28,821 nt of DNA from a virus. Every line of letters begins with the position of its first letter. Positions within the stretch are counted from its first letter, which is position 1. Shown here in pieces: positions 12,467 to 19,534 of this stretch. The translations under genes were made by a program, and so were the position numbers. The stretch covers positions 1 through 28,821 of the IMG/VR virus record IMGVR_UViG_3300030328_001207. One strand, 5' to 3'. The notes under the pieces are model-generated. The model ran no database searches, had not been told where the DNA came from, and saw nothing but the letters and a program-made list of their open reading frames with translations.

Positions 12467-13007
12467 TATTTATATAGAAATATCAAAATTAACAGATAAA
12501 TTTAGAGAGATGGCTTATGGATTGACTACTGATGAAGATAGAGTTAATGAAGCAGTGCAAGAACTAATGTTATATTTTTTGCAAATGAATCCCAACACTC
12601 TAAAAACAATATATGAAAAAGATGGAATTAATGGAATTGTACGATATGGTGCAGTAGCATTAAGACGTTCATTAACAAGTAAAAGGAGTGCGTTTTATTA
12701 TAAATTTGACAAATATTATAATCATGTTCAAGATTATTCAAATAAAGAAAAGATAGGCGGCAAAAGAAATCTTTATAATATTCCACAACCAGCAGAAGAA
12801 TTTCAATGGAATAAATTAGAAGAAATAGATAAAGCATTAGATGGTTTAGATAGTTGGTATGATAGAGAGTTATTTAAGCTATACTATTACGAAGGTAATA
12901 CTCTAGATAGTTTAGCTGCTAAAACAAGAATAAGTCGAAATAGCTTGTTTACAACAATAGATAAAGTAAGAACAATAATTAAAAAAGAATTGAATGAAGA
13001 TGTATAA
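12459..13007 (+). CDS. Phage RNA polymerase sigma factor-like protein
   Basis: A 182-residue protein. Residues 25-45 (EDRVNEAVQELMLYFLQM) resemble the helical region 2 of sigma-70 family proteins. Residues 118-176 look like region 4: LEEIDKALDGL, DRELFKLYYYEGNTLDSLAA and a helix-turn-helix with TRISRNSLFTTIDKVR. Similar proteins in Bacteroidota phages are called sigma factors. It could direct host polymerase to phage late promoters, for which the CTATTATATA elements at 1433, 17660, 26941 and 27676 are candidates; that link is an inference. The classic region 2.4 cannot be delimited by eye. Confidence 0.6.
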   Translation: MTDIYIEISKLTDKFREMAYGLTTDEDRVNEAVQELMLYFLQMNPNTLKTIYEKDGINGIVRYGAVALRRSLTSKRSAFYYKFDKYYNHVQDYSNKEKIGGKRNLYNIPQPAEEFQWNKLEEIDKALDGLDSWYDRELFKLYYYEGNTLDSLAAKTRISRNSLFTTIDKVRTIIKKELNEDV

Positions 13008-13134
13008 TCCAACAAAGAAAAATAGTTTTGTTATGCAATTTGGTTTTGATTTTCCTGAAAGGGTTATTAAACATAGAAAGAAAAAAAATGACAGAAGAAA
13101 ATTTAGTAGTAATTTTTCCAAATTAAATGAATAG
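13000..13134 (+). CDS. Small basic protein, unknown
   Basis: A 44-residue ORF starting eight bases before the end of the sigma-like gene and ending eight bases inside the next gene. It is strongly basic in its C-terminal half (RVIKHRKKKNDRRKF) with an aromatic N-terminal half. No family is recognised. The overlaps at both ends, which fill an otherwise empty 120-base gap, support translation. Binding to RNA polymerase or nucleic acid is possible but not shown. Confidence 0.45.
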   Translation: MYNPTKKNSFVMQFGFDFPERVIKHRKKKNDRRKFSSNFSKLNE

Positions 13135-13552
13135 ATTTTTTGTTCCTAATGAAGTATATGAAGATAGAATATCTATCTGTAAAGCTTGTGATAAATATAT
13201 AAGTTTATTGGGAAACTGTTCTATTTGTAAATGTTTTATGAAAGTCAAGGCAAGATTAGCACCAATGGAATGTGCTGACAAACCTAAAAAATGGCAAAAG
13301 ACAACTGAAATAGAAAGCCCTAAAAATTTACCTAAAGAAATAATAGATGAAATATTAGATATTTGGAAAGATTTAAATACAGGAAGGGCAAAAGACTTAG
13401 AGACAAAGAAGCGAATGATTACATTATATAATACAATACATAATACCAGCTATAGTACGGCTACAAATTGTGGTTCTTGTTTGTCAACTTGTTTTGATGG
13501 CATAAAAAAATTATATAAAAAACATAAAGATGAACAATTTAATACAAATTAG
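13127..13552 (+). CDS. Zn-finger-like protein, unknown function
   Basis: A 141-residue protein. Residues 18-49 contain Cys at 18, 21, 31, 34, 36 and 49 (ICKACDK, NCSICKCFMKVK, MEC), a likely zinc site found in small proteins of many Bacteroidota phages. Further on there is a helical part with Lys-rich stretches and a second Cys set near the end (NCGSCLSTC, 114-122), followed by a basic tail. The second Cys set in an otherwise plain protein is notable. It overlaps the next gene by 23 bases. Confidence 0.65.
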   Translation: MNRFFVPNEVYEDRISICKACDKYISLLGNCSICKCFMKVKARLAPMECADKPKKWQKTTEIESPKNLPKEIIDEILDIWKDLNTGRAKDLETKKRMITLYNTIHNTSYSTATNCGSCLSTCFDGIKKLYKKHKDEQFNTN

Positions 13553-13787
13553 AAAAGAGCAAATAACTAAAATAGATTATTTGTCTTTTTTAAAGTCTAG
13601 GAAATTACATTATAAAAGCAGATGGATAGTTAAATACGGAACTAAAGGATTAGTAAGAGAAGTTAAATTGATATTCAATCCTGAGGAATATCGCAAAGGA
13701 AAACGAGCAAAAAAATTAAATACACAGTATGGACTAATTAAAATTTTAGAAAATGACAGAAAAAGAAGATTACAAACAACATCCTGA
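13530..13787 (+). CDS. Small basic protein, unknown
   Basis: An 85-residue basic protein (IRKEQITKIDYLSFLKSRKL, KYGTKGLVREVKLIFNPEEY, then Lys/Arg-rich end). Predicted helix, then beta strands, then helix. No family is recognised. It overlaps genes on both sides (23 and 35 bases). Charge suggests nucleic-acid contact. Confidence 0.55.
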   Translation: MNNLIQIRKEQITKIDYLSFLKSRKLHYKSRWIVKYGTKGLVREVKLIFNPEEYRKGKRAKKLNTQYGLIKILENDRKRRLQTTS

Positions 13788-14016
13788 ACCAACATATTAC
13801 ACAGGAACTAAATACGGATATTCAGCAAGAAAGGTTGTTGAGGATTTTGATTTAGGGTATAATACAGGCGTAGCAGTAAGCTATTTACTACGTGCAGGTA
13901 AAAAATCAGGAAACCCTGCCGAACAAGACATACAAAAAGCAATCAACCATTTGCACTTTGAGCTAGATAAACTATATAAAGAAAATAATACAACAACAGG
14001 AGCAATACAGTTATGA
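13753..14016 (+). CDS. DUF3310-like protein (nucleotide kinase-like)
   Basis: An 87-residue protein. The core VVEDFDLGYNTGVAVSYLLR, then AGKKSGNPAEQDIQKAINHL, follows the DUF3310 pattern: a helix before G..V.Y..RAG.K, then a D..KA..HL motif. Members are common in phages and have been annotated as nucleotide-kinase-like, but activity is unproven. The usual N-terminal substrate segment is short here (HPEPTYYTGTKYG). The stop and next ATG overlap. Confidence 0.7.
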   Translation: MTEKEDYKQHPEPTYYTGTKYGYSARKVVEDFDLGYNTGVAVSYLLRAGKKSGNPAEQDIQKAINHLHFELDKLYKENNTTTGAIQL

Positions 14017-14270
14017 CACTTTATAAATGTAAATGTGGAAACGAACAAGAAATTGGAAAGGCAACTCTAGCTTTAAGAGATGGTAGATGGCGAACTATTC
14101 AAGCTTTATGTGATTGTGGTAAATGGATGGAAGCTGAACCTGCAGATGGAATGCCAACACTTATAAGAACTGAAGCATCATTAAGTAAAAAGAAAAGACA
14201 CGACAAACTTTGGGATAGTGCTAAAGAAAAATTAACAGGAGAAAGAGGAATAAATGAAACATTTGAATAA
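14013..14270 (+). CDS. Zinc-ribbon-like small protein
   Basis: An 85-residue protein. CKCG (6-9) and CDCG (33-36) are spaced like a two-knuckle zinc ribbon, and the segment between holds ALRDGRWRTIQAL. The last 35 residues are charged and helical. It could bind DNA, RNA or a polymerase. It lies in a coupled chain of small genes leading to ParB. Confidence 0.6.
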   Translation: MTLYKCKCGNEQEIGKATLALRDGRWRTIQALCDCGKWMEAEPADGMPTLIRTEASLSKKKRHDKLWDSAKEKLTGERGINETFE

Positions 14271-14451
14271 TACCGACAGAAAGAAAAGGAGAAAAAAAAT
14301 AATAGAATACTATTTTAAAAATCCGGGAACAAATTTAAAAGAGTTAGCTAAAAAATTCAAGACAAGCGAAGTAACAGTTAGCAGTGCAATTAGTGAAGAA
14401 CTTACAAATAGAATTCAGAACAGTAAAGCAAGAAAATGGATGAAGTTGTAA
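14254..14451 (+). CDS. Small HTH DNA-binding protein
   Basis: A 65-residue basic protein with a helix-turn-helix: KKIIEYYFKNPGTNLKELAK then KFKTSEVTVSSAISEELTNR. It could be a transcription regulator or a terminase-like DNA recogniser; the small size suggests a dimer. It overlaps the zinc-ribbon gene by 17 bases and the ParB-like gene follows after 12. Confidence 0.6.
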   Translation: MKHLNNTDRKKRRKKIIEYYFKNPGTNLKELAKKFKTSEVTVSSAISEELTNRIQNSKARKWMKL

Positions 14452-14463
14452 TAAAATAAATAA

Positions 14464-15171
14464 ATGAAACAAAAAATAAAGTTATATAAAATAAAAGGAA
14501 ATAAGAAAAATCCTAGAATTATTAAAGACCACAAATTCCAAAAGTTAGTGAAATCTATAAAAGAATTTCCTGAAATGTTAAAGCTAAGACCAATAGTGGT
14601 TGATGAAAATATGATGGTGCTGGGTGGTAATATGAGACTAAAGGCAAGTATTGAAGCAGGATTAAAAGAAGTATGGATAGACATAGCAGAAGGATTGAGT
14701 GAAGAACAAAAACAAGAGTTTGTTATAAAAGACAATTTATCTTTTGGCGAATGGGATTGGGATTTAATTGCTAACGATTGGACGGATTTACCATTAGAAA
14801 AATGGTCAATGGATTTGCCTTTATTTAAAGAGAATGTCTATACAAAAAATATTAAGTCACCAGAATACAAAGCAAAAGGTGTCAAACCTGAAATGTTTGA
14901 GTTGTATAATGATGACAAGACAGAAAAATTAATTGAGAAAATAAACAATGCAGATATTAGTGAAGAGGACAAAACATTTTTAAAAAAAGCTGCATATCGA
15001 CATATTGTTTTTAATTATGAAAACATTGCAGAATTTTATACTCATTCAAGTAAAGAAATTCAAGAATTAATGGAAGAATCAGCACTCGTTATAATAGACT
15101 TAAAAAGTGCCATTCATTATGGTTTTGTGCAAATGACAGAATTTTTAACAAATTTTGAAGATGACGAATAA
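14464..15171 (+). CDS. ParB/Srx-like nuclease-fold protein
   Basis: A 235-residue protein. Residues 10-100 form a ParB N-terminal-like domain: NPRIIKDHKFQKLVKSIKEF, LRPIVVDENMMVLGGNMRLK (GGNMR at 54-58), AEGLSEEQKQEFVIKDN and GEWDWD. In phages this domain is often beside or fused to DNA methylases or glycosyltransferases, and it can bind nucleotide or cleave DNA. The residues beyond about 115 are helical and not recognised. It is followed by a TET-associated-type glycosyltransferase, which suggests a DNA-modification or packaging link. Confidence 0.75.
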   Translation: MKQKIKLYKIKGNKKNPRIIKDHKFQKLVKSIKEFPEMLKLRPIVVDENMMVLGGNMRLKASIEAGLKEVWIDIAEGLSEEQKQEFVIKDNLSFGEWDWDLIANDWTDLPLEKWSMDLPLFKENVYTKNIKSPEYKAKGVKPEMFELYNDDKTEKLIEKINNADISEEDKTFLKKAAYRHIVFNYENIAEFYTHSSKEIQELMEESALVIIDLKSAIHYGFVQMTEFLTNFEDDE

Positions 15172-16021
15172 AAGTTTTGCAGTATTTATAATGGTTCATG
15201 GAAGACCTGAAAAAGACTGGACTTATCGAAGTTTAAGGAAGTTCGGCTATACAGGGAAAATTTATTTAGTTGCTGACAATCTCGATGAGACAAGACATGA
15301 TTATAAAAAGAAATACAAAGACGAGTTAATTATATTTGACAAGAAAGAAGTTGCAAAAGGTTTGGATAGCGGAGACAATAGTGGTGATATGCGTAGTACT
15401 TTATACTCAGCTAGTAATATGTTTAACATTGCAAAAGAAAAAGGCATAAAATATTTCTTTATTATGTGTGACGATTACAAAGGATTTTACTATAATTTCA
15501 ATAAGAATTTAGAATTTAAAAAAACACCAATAAAAAATTTAGACAAAGTCTTTGATATTATGATTGAATTTTACAAGAAAACGCCTGTATTAACTTTAGC
15601 GATGGCACAGGCAGGTGATTTTATTGGAGGGAAAGACGGAGGTAATGCAGAAGTAAAGTTACTAAGAAAAGCAATGAATACTTTTTTGTGTAGCACAGAC
15701 AGACCGTTTCAATTTATGGGAAGATTAAATGAAGACGTCACAACGTATGTTAATTTAGGAAGCAAAGGTAGATTGTTTTTAACAATAACAAGTTTGTGCG
15801 TTATACAAAATATGCATCAGAAAGAAAAATCAGGATTGACAGATGTTTATTTAGATTACGGAACTTATGTGAAATCCTTTTTTTCAGTAATGTATAATCC
15901 TTCTTGTGTATTGATTTCGGATTTGGGAACGAAAAATAAAAGAATACATCATAAAGTTAAATGGAAAAACGCTGTGCCTAAAATATTAAATGAAAAATAC
16001 AAGAAAAATGGAACAAAATAG
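15161..16021 (+). CDS. TET-associated glycosyltransferase-like protein (TAGT)
   Basis: A 286-residue protein from ATG 15161 (a TTG at 15155 is in frame but the ATG is preferred). It begins SFAVFIMVHGRPEKDWTYRS, LRKFGYTGKIYLVADNLDE, and carries FFIMCDDYKGFYY (99-111) with a DxD-like acidic pair, then AMAQAGDFIGGK (148-158). This is the pattern of phage TAGT-type glycosyltransferases, proposed to add sugars to modified DNA bases. No TET/JBP dioxygenase or hydroxymethylase was found here, so the acceptor is unknown; DNA, another host-made base or a protein could be the target. It lies between the ParB-like and terminase genes. Confidence 0.65.
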   Translation: MTNKSFAVFIMVHGRPEKDWTYRSLRKFGYTGKIYLVADNLDETRHDYKKKYKDELIIFDKKEVAKGLDSGDNSGDMRSTLYSASNMFNIAKEKGIKYFFIMCDDYKGFYYNFNKNLEFKKTPIKNLDKVFDIMIEFYKKTPVLTLAMAQAGDFIGGKDGGNAEVKLLRKAMNTFLCSTDRPFQFMGRLNEDVTTYVNLGSKGRLFLTITSLCVIQNMHQKEKSGLTDVYLDYGTYVKSFFSVMYNPSCVLISDLGTKNKRIHHKVKWKNAVPKILNEKYKKNGTK

Positions 16022-16361
16022 AACAAAGATTAATAAGGAAAGGCTGTTAAAAGCATTAGAAAATTCACTTGGAGTTGTGACAACAGCATTAAAAGCAACA
16101 GGACTATCAAGAACAAACTATTATAAATGGTTAAAAGAAGACGAGGAGTTTGCTCAAAGAGTTAATGAAGTGGAGGACATTTCAAAAGATTTTATTAAAT
16201 CAAAATATTATGAATGTATCAAGGACAAAGTTCCTAGTGTGGTTTTGCATGGTGCAAAAAATCATTTAGGGTGGAATGAGACTAATAATATTGACATAAC
16301 ATCAGGCAACAAACCAATAAATATGCCTGTAATTACATTTGTAGATTCTGAAACTGAATAA
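16008..16361 (+). CDS. terS: Terminase small subunit
   Basis: A 117-residue protein from ATG 16008; an in-frame ATG at 15990 would add six residues and overlap the glycosyltransferase more. Residues 10-50 hold a helix-turn-helix (ERLLKALENSLGVVTTALKA then TGLSRTNYYKWLK) that recognises the packaging site. A helical oligomerisation part and a short beta-like C-terminus (PVITFVDSETE) follow. Size and place before the large terminase fit TerS. It overlaps the large subunit by 14 bases. Confidence 0.8.
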   Translation: MEQNRTKINKERLLKALENSLGVVTTALKATGLSRTNYYKWLKEDEEFAQRVNEVEDISKDFIKSKYYECIKDKVPSVVLHGAKNHLGWNETNNIDITSGNKPINMPVITFVDSETE

Positions 16362-17550
16362 AAAATATAGTGCGTTATTTGAATCAGATGCTAGATACTT
16401 TATAATAACTGGAGGTCGAGGGTCAGGAAAATCTTTTGCCGTTACAGTATTCTTAACATTATTGACAATGACACAAGGGATTAGAATCCTTTTTACTAGA
16501 TTTACTATGGTGTCAGCACATTTGTCTATTATTCCTGAATTTTTAGAGAAAATTACTTTATTAGGATTCGAAGATATTTTTAGTATCAATAAATCAGAAG
16601 TATTAAATACTAGCAATCAATCTGATATATTATTTAGAGGAATTAAAACATCATCAGGAAATCAAACAGCTAGATTAAAATCTTTGCAAGGAATAAGTTG
16701 CTGGGTATTAGATGAAGCTGAAGAATTAATTGATGAAGATATATTTGACACAATTGATTTAAGTATTAGAGAGAAAGGAATACAAAATAGAGTTATACTT
16801 ATCTTGAATCCTGTAACAAAGGAACATTGGATATATAATAGGTTCTTTCTTGATAAAGGCGTAGAGGACGGTTTTAACGGTGTTAAAGATAATGTATGCT
16901 ACATCCATAGTACATACCTAGACAATAAAGAAAATCTCTCTAAGAGCTTCCTAGAGCGTATAGAGAGCTTAAAGCATATTAACTTTAAAAAATATACTCA
17001 CAAAATATTGGGAGGATGGTTAGATAAAGCTGAAGGAGTTGTATTTGAAAATTGGAGTTTTGGAGAATTTAATCCTGATGGATTACAAACATCATGTGGA
17101 ATGGATTTTGGTTTTAGTATAGACCCTGACAGCTTAACAGAAGTAGCTATTGACAAAAAGAAACAAAAGATATATTTAAAAGAACATATATACAAGAATG
17201 GCTTAAAATCCCAAGAATTGGCAGAAATAATACTAGACAAAGTAGGTCAGAAGTTAATTATTGCAGATAGTGCAGAACCAAGACTTATAGCAGACCTAAA
17301 GCATTTGGGCGTTAATATAAAACCTGTAAAAAAAGGAACCATTGAAAGTGGTATAACAAGAATGCAAGATTTTGAATTAATAGTAACCCCTGAATCAACT
17401 AATATAGCTAAAGAATTAAACAATTATGTGTATGCTGATAAAGGAAGTAAATTGTATGTAGATAATTACAATCATGCAATTGATGCGATAAGATATAATG
17501 TTACTTATAATTTAGATAATCCTAATGTGGGTAAATATTATGTGCAATAA
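16348..17550 (+). CDS. terL: Terminase large subunit, probable CTG start
   Basis: A 400-residue packaging motor and nuclease. Walker A is GGRGSGKS (22-29), Walker B CWVLDEAEE (D122, E123). The RNase H-like nuclease has D253 in GMDFGF, D307 in IADSAEPR and D379 in HAIDAIR. The frame has no ATG before Walker A: the first in-frame ATG is in the codon after TTG 16462 and would remove the ATP-binding loop. CTG 16348 gives the family-like start MKLNKKYSALFESD; ATT 16345 is the first open codon. Translation by coupling to TerS, which ends at 16361, is therefore likely. Confidence 0.9.
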   Translation: MKLNKKYSALFESDARYFIITGGRGSGKSFAVTVFLTLLTMTQGIRILFTRFTMVSAHLSIIPEFLEKITLLGFEDIFSINKSEVLNTSNQSDILFRGIKTSSGNQTARLKSLQGISCWVLDEAEELIDEDIFDTIDLSIREKGIQNRVILILNPVTKEHWIYNRFFLDKGVEDGFNGVKDNVCYIHSTYLDNKENLSKSFLERIESLKHINFKKYTHKILGGWLDKAEGVVFENWSFGEFNPDGLQTSCGMDFGFSIDPDSLTEVAIDKKKQKIYLKEHIYKNGLKSQELAEIILDKVGQKLIIADSAEPRLIADLKHLGVNIKPVKKGTIESGITRMQDFELIVTPESTNIAKELNNYVYADKGSKLYVDNYNHAIDAIRYNVTYNLDNPNVGKYYVQ

Positions 17551-17554
17551 AAAA

Positions 17555-17603
17555 CCCCCCACTGAAAAGGAATAACGACAAAGAAAAGTAGGTTGTGGGG
17601 GGA
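17555..17603. other. GC-clamped long-loop stem after terL
   Basis: CCCCCCAC (17555-17562) pairs with GTGGGGGG (17596-17603), eight pairs, enclosing 33 A-rich bases. Seven As precede it, so on the opposite strand it would read as a terminator with a T-run; on the + strand no T-run follows. The AAACTAAAATG motif of the early leaders recurs at 17609-17619 just after it. Confidence 0.55.
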
Positions 17604-17644
17604 TTTAAAAACTAAAATGAGGGGCAAATATATAACTTTAAACT

Positions 17645-17669
17645 AAATATACAACTTTTCTATTATATA
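17645..17669 (+). promoter_or_regulatory. Candidate phage late promoter, copy 2
   Basis: AAATAT then CAACTTTT then CTATTATATA (17660-17669), matching copy 1 at 1418-1442 in all but three of 25 positions or so. It lies 12 bases before ATG 17682, the first tail gene, after the stem at 17555-17603. Confidence 0.55.
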
Positions 17670-17681
17670 ATATAAGAAATT

Positions 17682-18284
17682 ATGAAAGTCAAAATTAAGA
17701 AGCAGGGTAAAGTAAAAAATTATTCTTTAATCAATAGCTGGGAAGATGTAACGCTGGAAAAATGGTTAAAGTTAATAGGTATAAAAGACAAGACAAAAAG
17801 TAAAGAAGCAGAACAAACAATAGCAATTTTGTCTGATATTCCTAAAGAGTTGATAAAACAACTTGAGTTAAAAGATGTTGCGCTTATAATGAGTAAGATG
17901 GGCGAATTACAAGCACAACAAGATAGTTCTTTAAAAAGAGTAATTGAGATAGAAGGAAAGAGGTATGGGTTTCACCCTGATTTAGACAGCATAACTTTAG
18001 GGGAATATGCCGATATCGAAACCTTTATTAAAAATGATATTGAAAAGAATTTACCTGAATTAATGGCTGTTCTTTATAGACCAATAGTTCAAGAAACTGA
18101 AGATGGTCTTTATAGTATTGAAGCTTATGATGGAGATATAAGAATAAGGACGGAGTTAATGAAGAAGATGTCATCAGAACAAGTGCAAAGTGCGCTGGTT
18201 TTTTTTTACAGTTTCGTAAGAGAATTGTCAATGATTATGCAATTATCTTTGATGAAGCAGCTGAAGGTAACGAAACAGCAATAG
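17682..18284 (+). CDS. Tail assembly chaperone, short form (gpG-like)
   Basis: A 200-residue protein with a beta-like N-terminus (KVKIKKQGKVKNYSL), a helical core (WEDVTLEKWLKLIG, IAILSDIPKELIKQLELKDV) and a segment EIEGKRYGFHPDLDSITLGE typical of phage tail assembly chaperones. It keeps tape measure and tail tube from misassembling. Near its end nine T residues (18199-18207) form a slippery site; a -1 slip exits to the longer product. The last 25 residues after the slip point (YSFVRELSMIMQ) look unlike the rest, as expected for out-of-frame terminal residues. Confidence 0.75.
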   Translation: MKVKIKKQGKVKNYSLINSWEDVTLEKWLKLIGIKDKTKSKEAEQTIAILSDIPKELIKQLELKDVALIMSKMGELQAQQDSSLKRVIEIEGKRYGFHPDLDSITLGEYADIETFIKNDIEKNLPELMAVLYRPIVQETEDGLYSIEAYDGDIRIRTELMKKMSSEQVQSALVFFYSFVRELSMIMQLSLMKQLKVTKQQ

Positions 18285-18460
18285 GTGACTCAGGATTTGC
18301 AGAGAAGTGGGGGTGGTTTGGAGTGATGTATAGATTAACAGGAGGAGAGATAATAAATTTAGAAAAAATAACAAAGCTTAATCTCTTAGAAGTATTTACT
18401 TGGTTAAGTTATGAAACAGATTTAGAAAGTCAAAATAAAGTAAAACATGGTTCAAAATAA
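18206..18460 (+). CDS. Tail assembly chaperone, frameshifted extension (gpGT-like)
   Basis: The -1 frame stays open from the slippery site to TAA at 18458-18460, adding 84 residues to 175 residues of the 0 frame (259 in all). It has no start of its own. The translation has FAEKWGWFGVMYRLTGG and KLNLLEVFTWLSYETD, the pattern of the C-terminal part of these chaperones, so it is real coding sequence. It overlaps the next gene by 14 bases. A homopolymer miscount (ten T instead of nine) would give one long gene instead. Confidence 0.75.
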   Translation, partial: LQFRKRIVNDYAIIFDEAAEGNETAIGDSGFAEKWGWFGVMYRLTGGEIINLEKITKLNLLEVFTWLSYETDLESQNKVKHGSK

Positions 18461-18992
18461 AACATATAACAATGTAGTAAATACATTAACAGATTTAGCT
18501 AATAATCATCATCAAATAGCAACTGTTTCTGTTGGTGATATATTTGATATAAACTTAGAAAAGCTGGAAAAATTTGTATTACTCCATATTAATCCAATTA
18601 ATGTAACAACAGGAGACAGTGAACTAGTGTATAATTTCCAACTATTTATTTGTGATATGGTAAGCGAAAAGAATGATTGGAAAACAAAACAGCAGACTAA
18701 TAATTCAAAACTCCTTTATAATAAAACAAATGAACAAGAAGTGTTCAATCAAACATTGGAAATATGTACAGATTTTATAGGTATGTTGCGACATAGTAAG
18801 CATCAATCTTTAAAATCAGTTGGAAACATTAATGAACCACTATACTTTACACAAGACCAATTTACAATAGAACCATTTCAAGAAAGGTTTGACAATTTAT
18901 GTTGTGGTTGGACTTTTAATATTGGAATAAAAGTAATGAATGACTTTGGTGCATGTACAATACCAGTAGTGAGTGAGGGTTCAGGCTACTAA
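18447..18992 (+). CDS. Tail-associated protein, unknown
   Basis: A 181-residue protein. The pattern NVVNTLTDLANNHHQIATVS, DIFDINLEKLEKFVLLHINP, then FQLFICDMVSEKNDWKT, is typical of a tail protein next to the chaperone in Bacteroidota siphophages. It ends in a Gly/Cys-containing strand region (CCGWTFNIGIKVMNDFG). A tail terminator or completion role is suggested by position; the name is tentative. Confidence 0.6.
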   Translation: MVQNKTYNNVVNTLTDLANNHHQIATVSVGDIFDINLEKLEKFVLLHINPINVTTGDSELVYNFQLFICDMVSEKNDWKTKQQTNNSKLLYNKTNEQEVFNQTLEICTDFIGMLRHSKHQSLKSVGNINEPLYFTQDQFTIEPFQERFDNLCCGWTFNIGIKVMNDFGACTIPVVSEGSGY

Positions 18993-19081
18993 TGTTAAAG
19001 TTTTTAAAACGATTAAATAAGATAAAGATAGGCAAAATAGAAATAAAAATAATACCACCAACAATAACAATTAAAATATAA
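18992..19081 (+). CDS. Basic 29-residue micropeptide
   Basis: The ATG shares bases with the previous stop (TAATG). The ORF is Lys/Ile-rich with an alternating beta-like pattern (KIGKIEIKIIPPTITIKI) and ends four bases before the next start. It fills a short gap in a dense operon, which is the only support. Confidence 0.35.
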   Translation: MLKFLKRLNKIKIGKIEIKIIPPTITIKI

Positions 19082-19084
19082 AAA

Positions 19085-19534
19085 ATGGCAGATTTAGTAA
19101 CAACAATTTCAGAAAGTGTAACATTGAATGGCTCAGTTAGAGGTTCATCTAATTCAGTAACAACTTCAAGTATAGTAGACGTTATGGAACGTATCGTGAC
19201 TTGTACACATTCACAAACAACTACAATAGCTGTATTTGATACGTTTCCTTATTCTTCAGCTGGTGCAATAGATGTAGATAGAACTAAATACATCAGAGTT
19301 ACCAACTTAGATACAACAAACGCAATAGAATTAGCAGTAGTAACCACAGCGACAAACTATCAAGTAACAATAACTGGCGGCAATTCTCATATCCTTTCTT
19401 TAGGACAGGCAGTTGCTTTAGGAGAAGGAGACACAACTCCTAGTTTTGGAACTATGGAGAACATTGCTTCTTTACAAGTTAGACCAGTAACAACAAATGA
19501 CGCACAAGTAGAATTATTCGTTGGCTTGATATAA
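19085..19534 (+). CDS. Structural tail protein, unknown
   Basis: A 149-residue, beta-rich protein with many Thr and Ser (LVTTISESVTLNGSVRG, then TTTIAVFDTFPYSSAGA and NSHILSLGQAVAL). No catalytic or membrane segments. It resembles small virion proteins in this part of Bacteroidota phages. Overlap with the next gene (stop and start share a base) keeps it in the tail operon. Either a tail tube or a decorating protein is possible. Confidence 0.5.
   Translation: MADLVTTISESVTLNGSVRGSSNSVTTSSIVDVMERIVTCTHSQTTTIAVFDTFPYSSAGAIDVDRTKYIRVTNLDTTNAIELAVVTTATNYQVTITGGNSHILSLGQAVALGEGDTTPSFGTMENIASLQVRPVTTNDAQVELFVGLI

Noticed and set aside
13088-13126. A 12-codon ORF before the Zn-finger gene
   Set aside because: Too short, inside the 44-residue ORF, and without distinguishing features.
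17551-17603. Terminator for a minus-strand transcript
   Set aside because: On the minus strand it has the right form, but no minus-strand gene exists to terminate.
17617-17646. Nine-codon ORF after the AAACTAAAATG motif
   Set aside because: The leader match is interesting, but nine codons cannot be supported as a gene from sequence alone.
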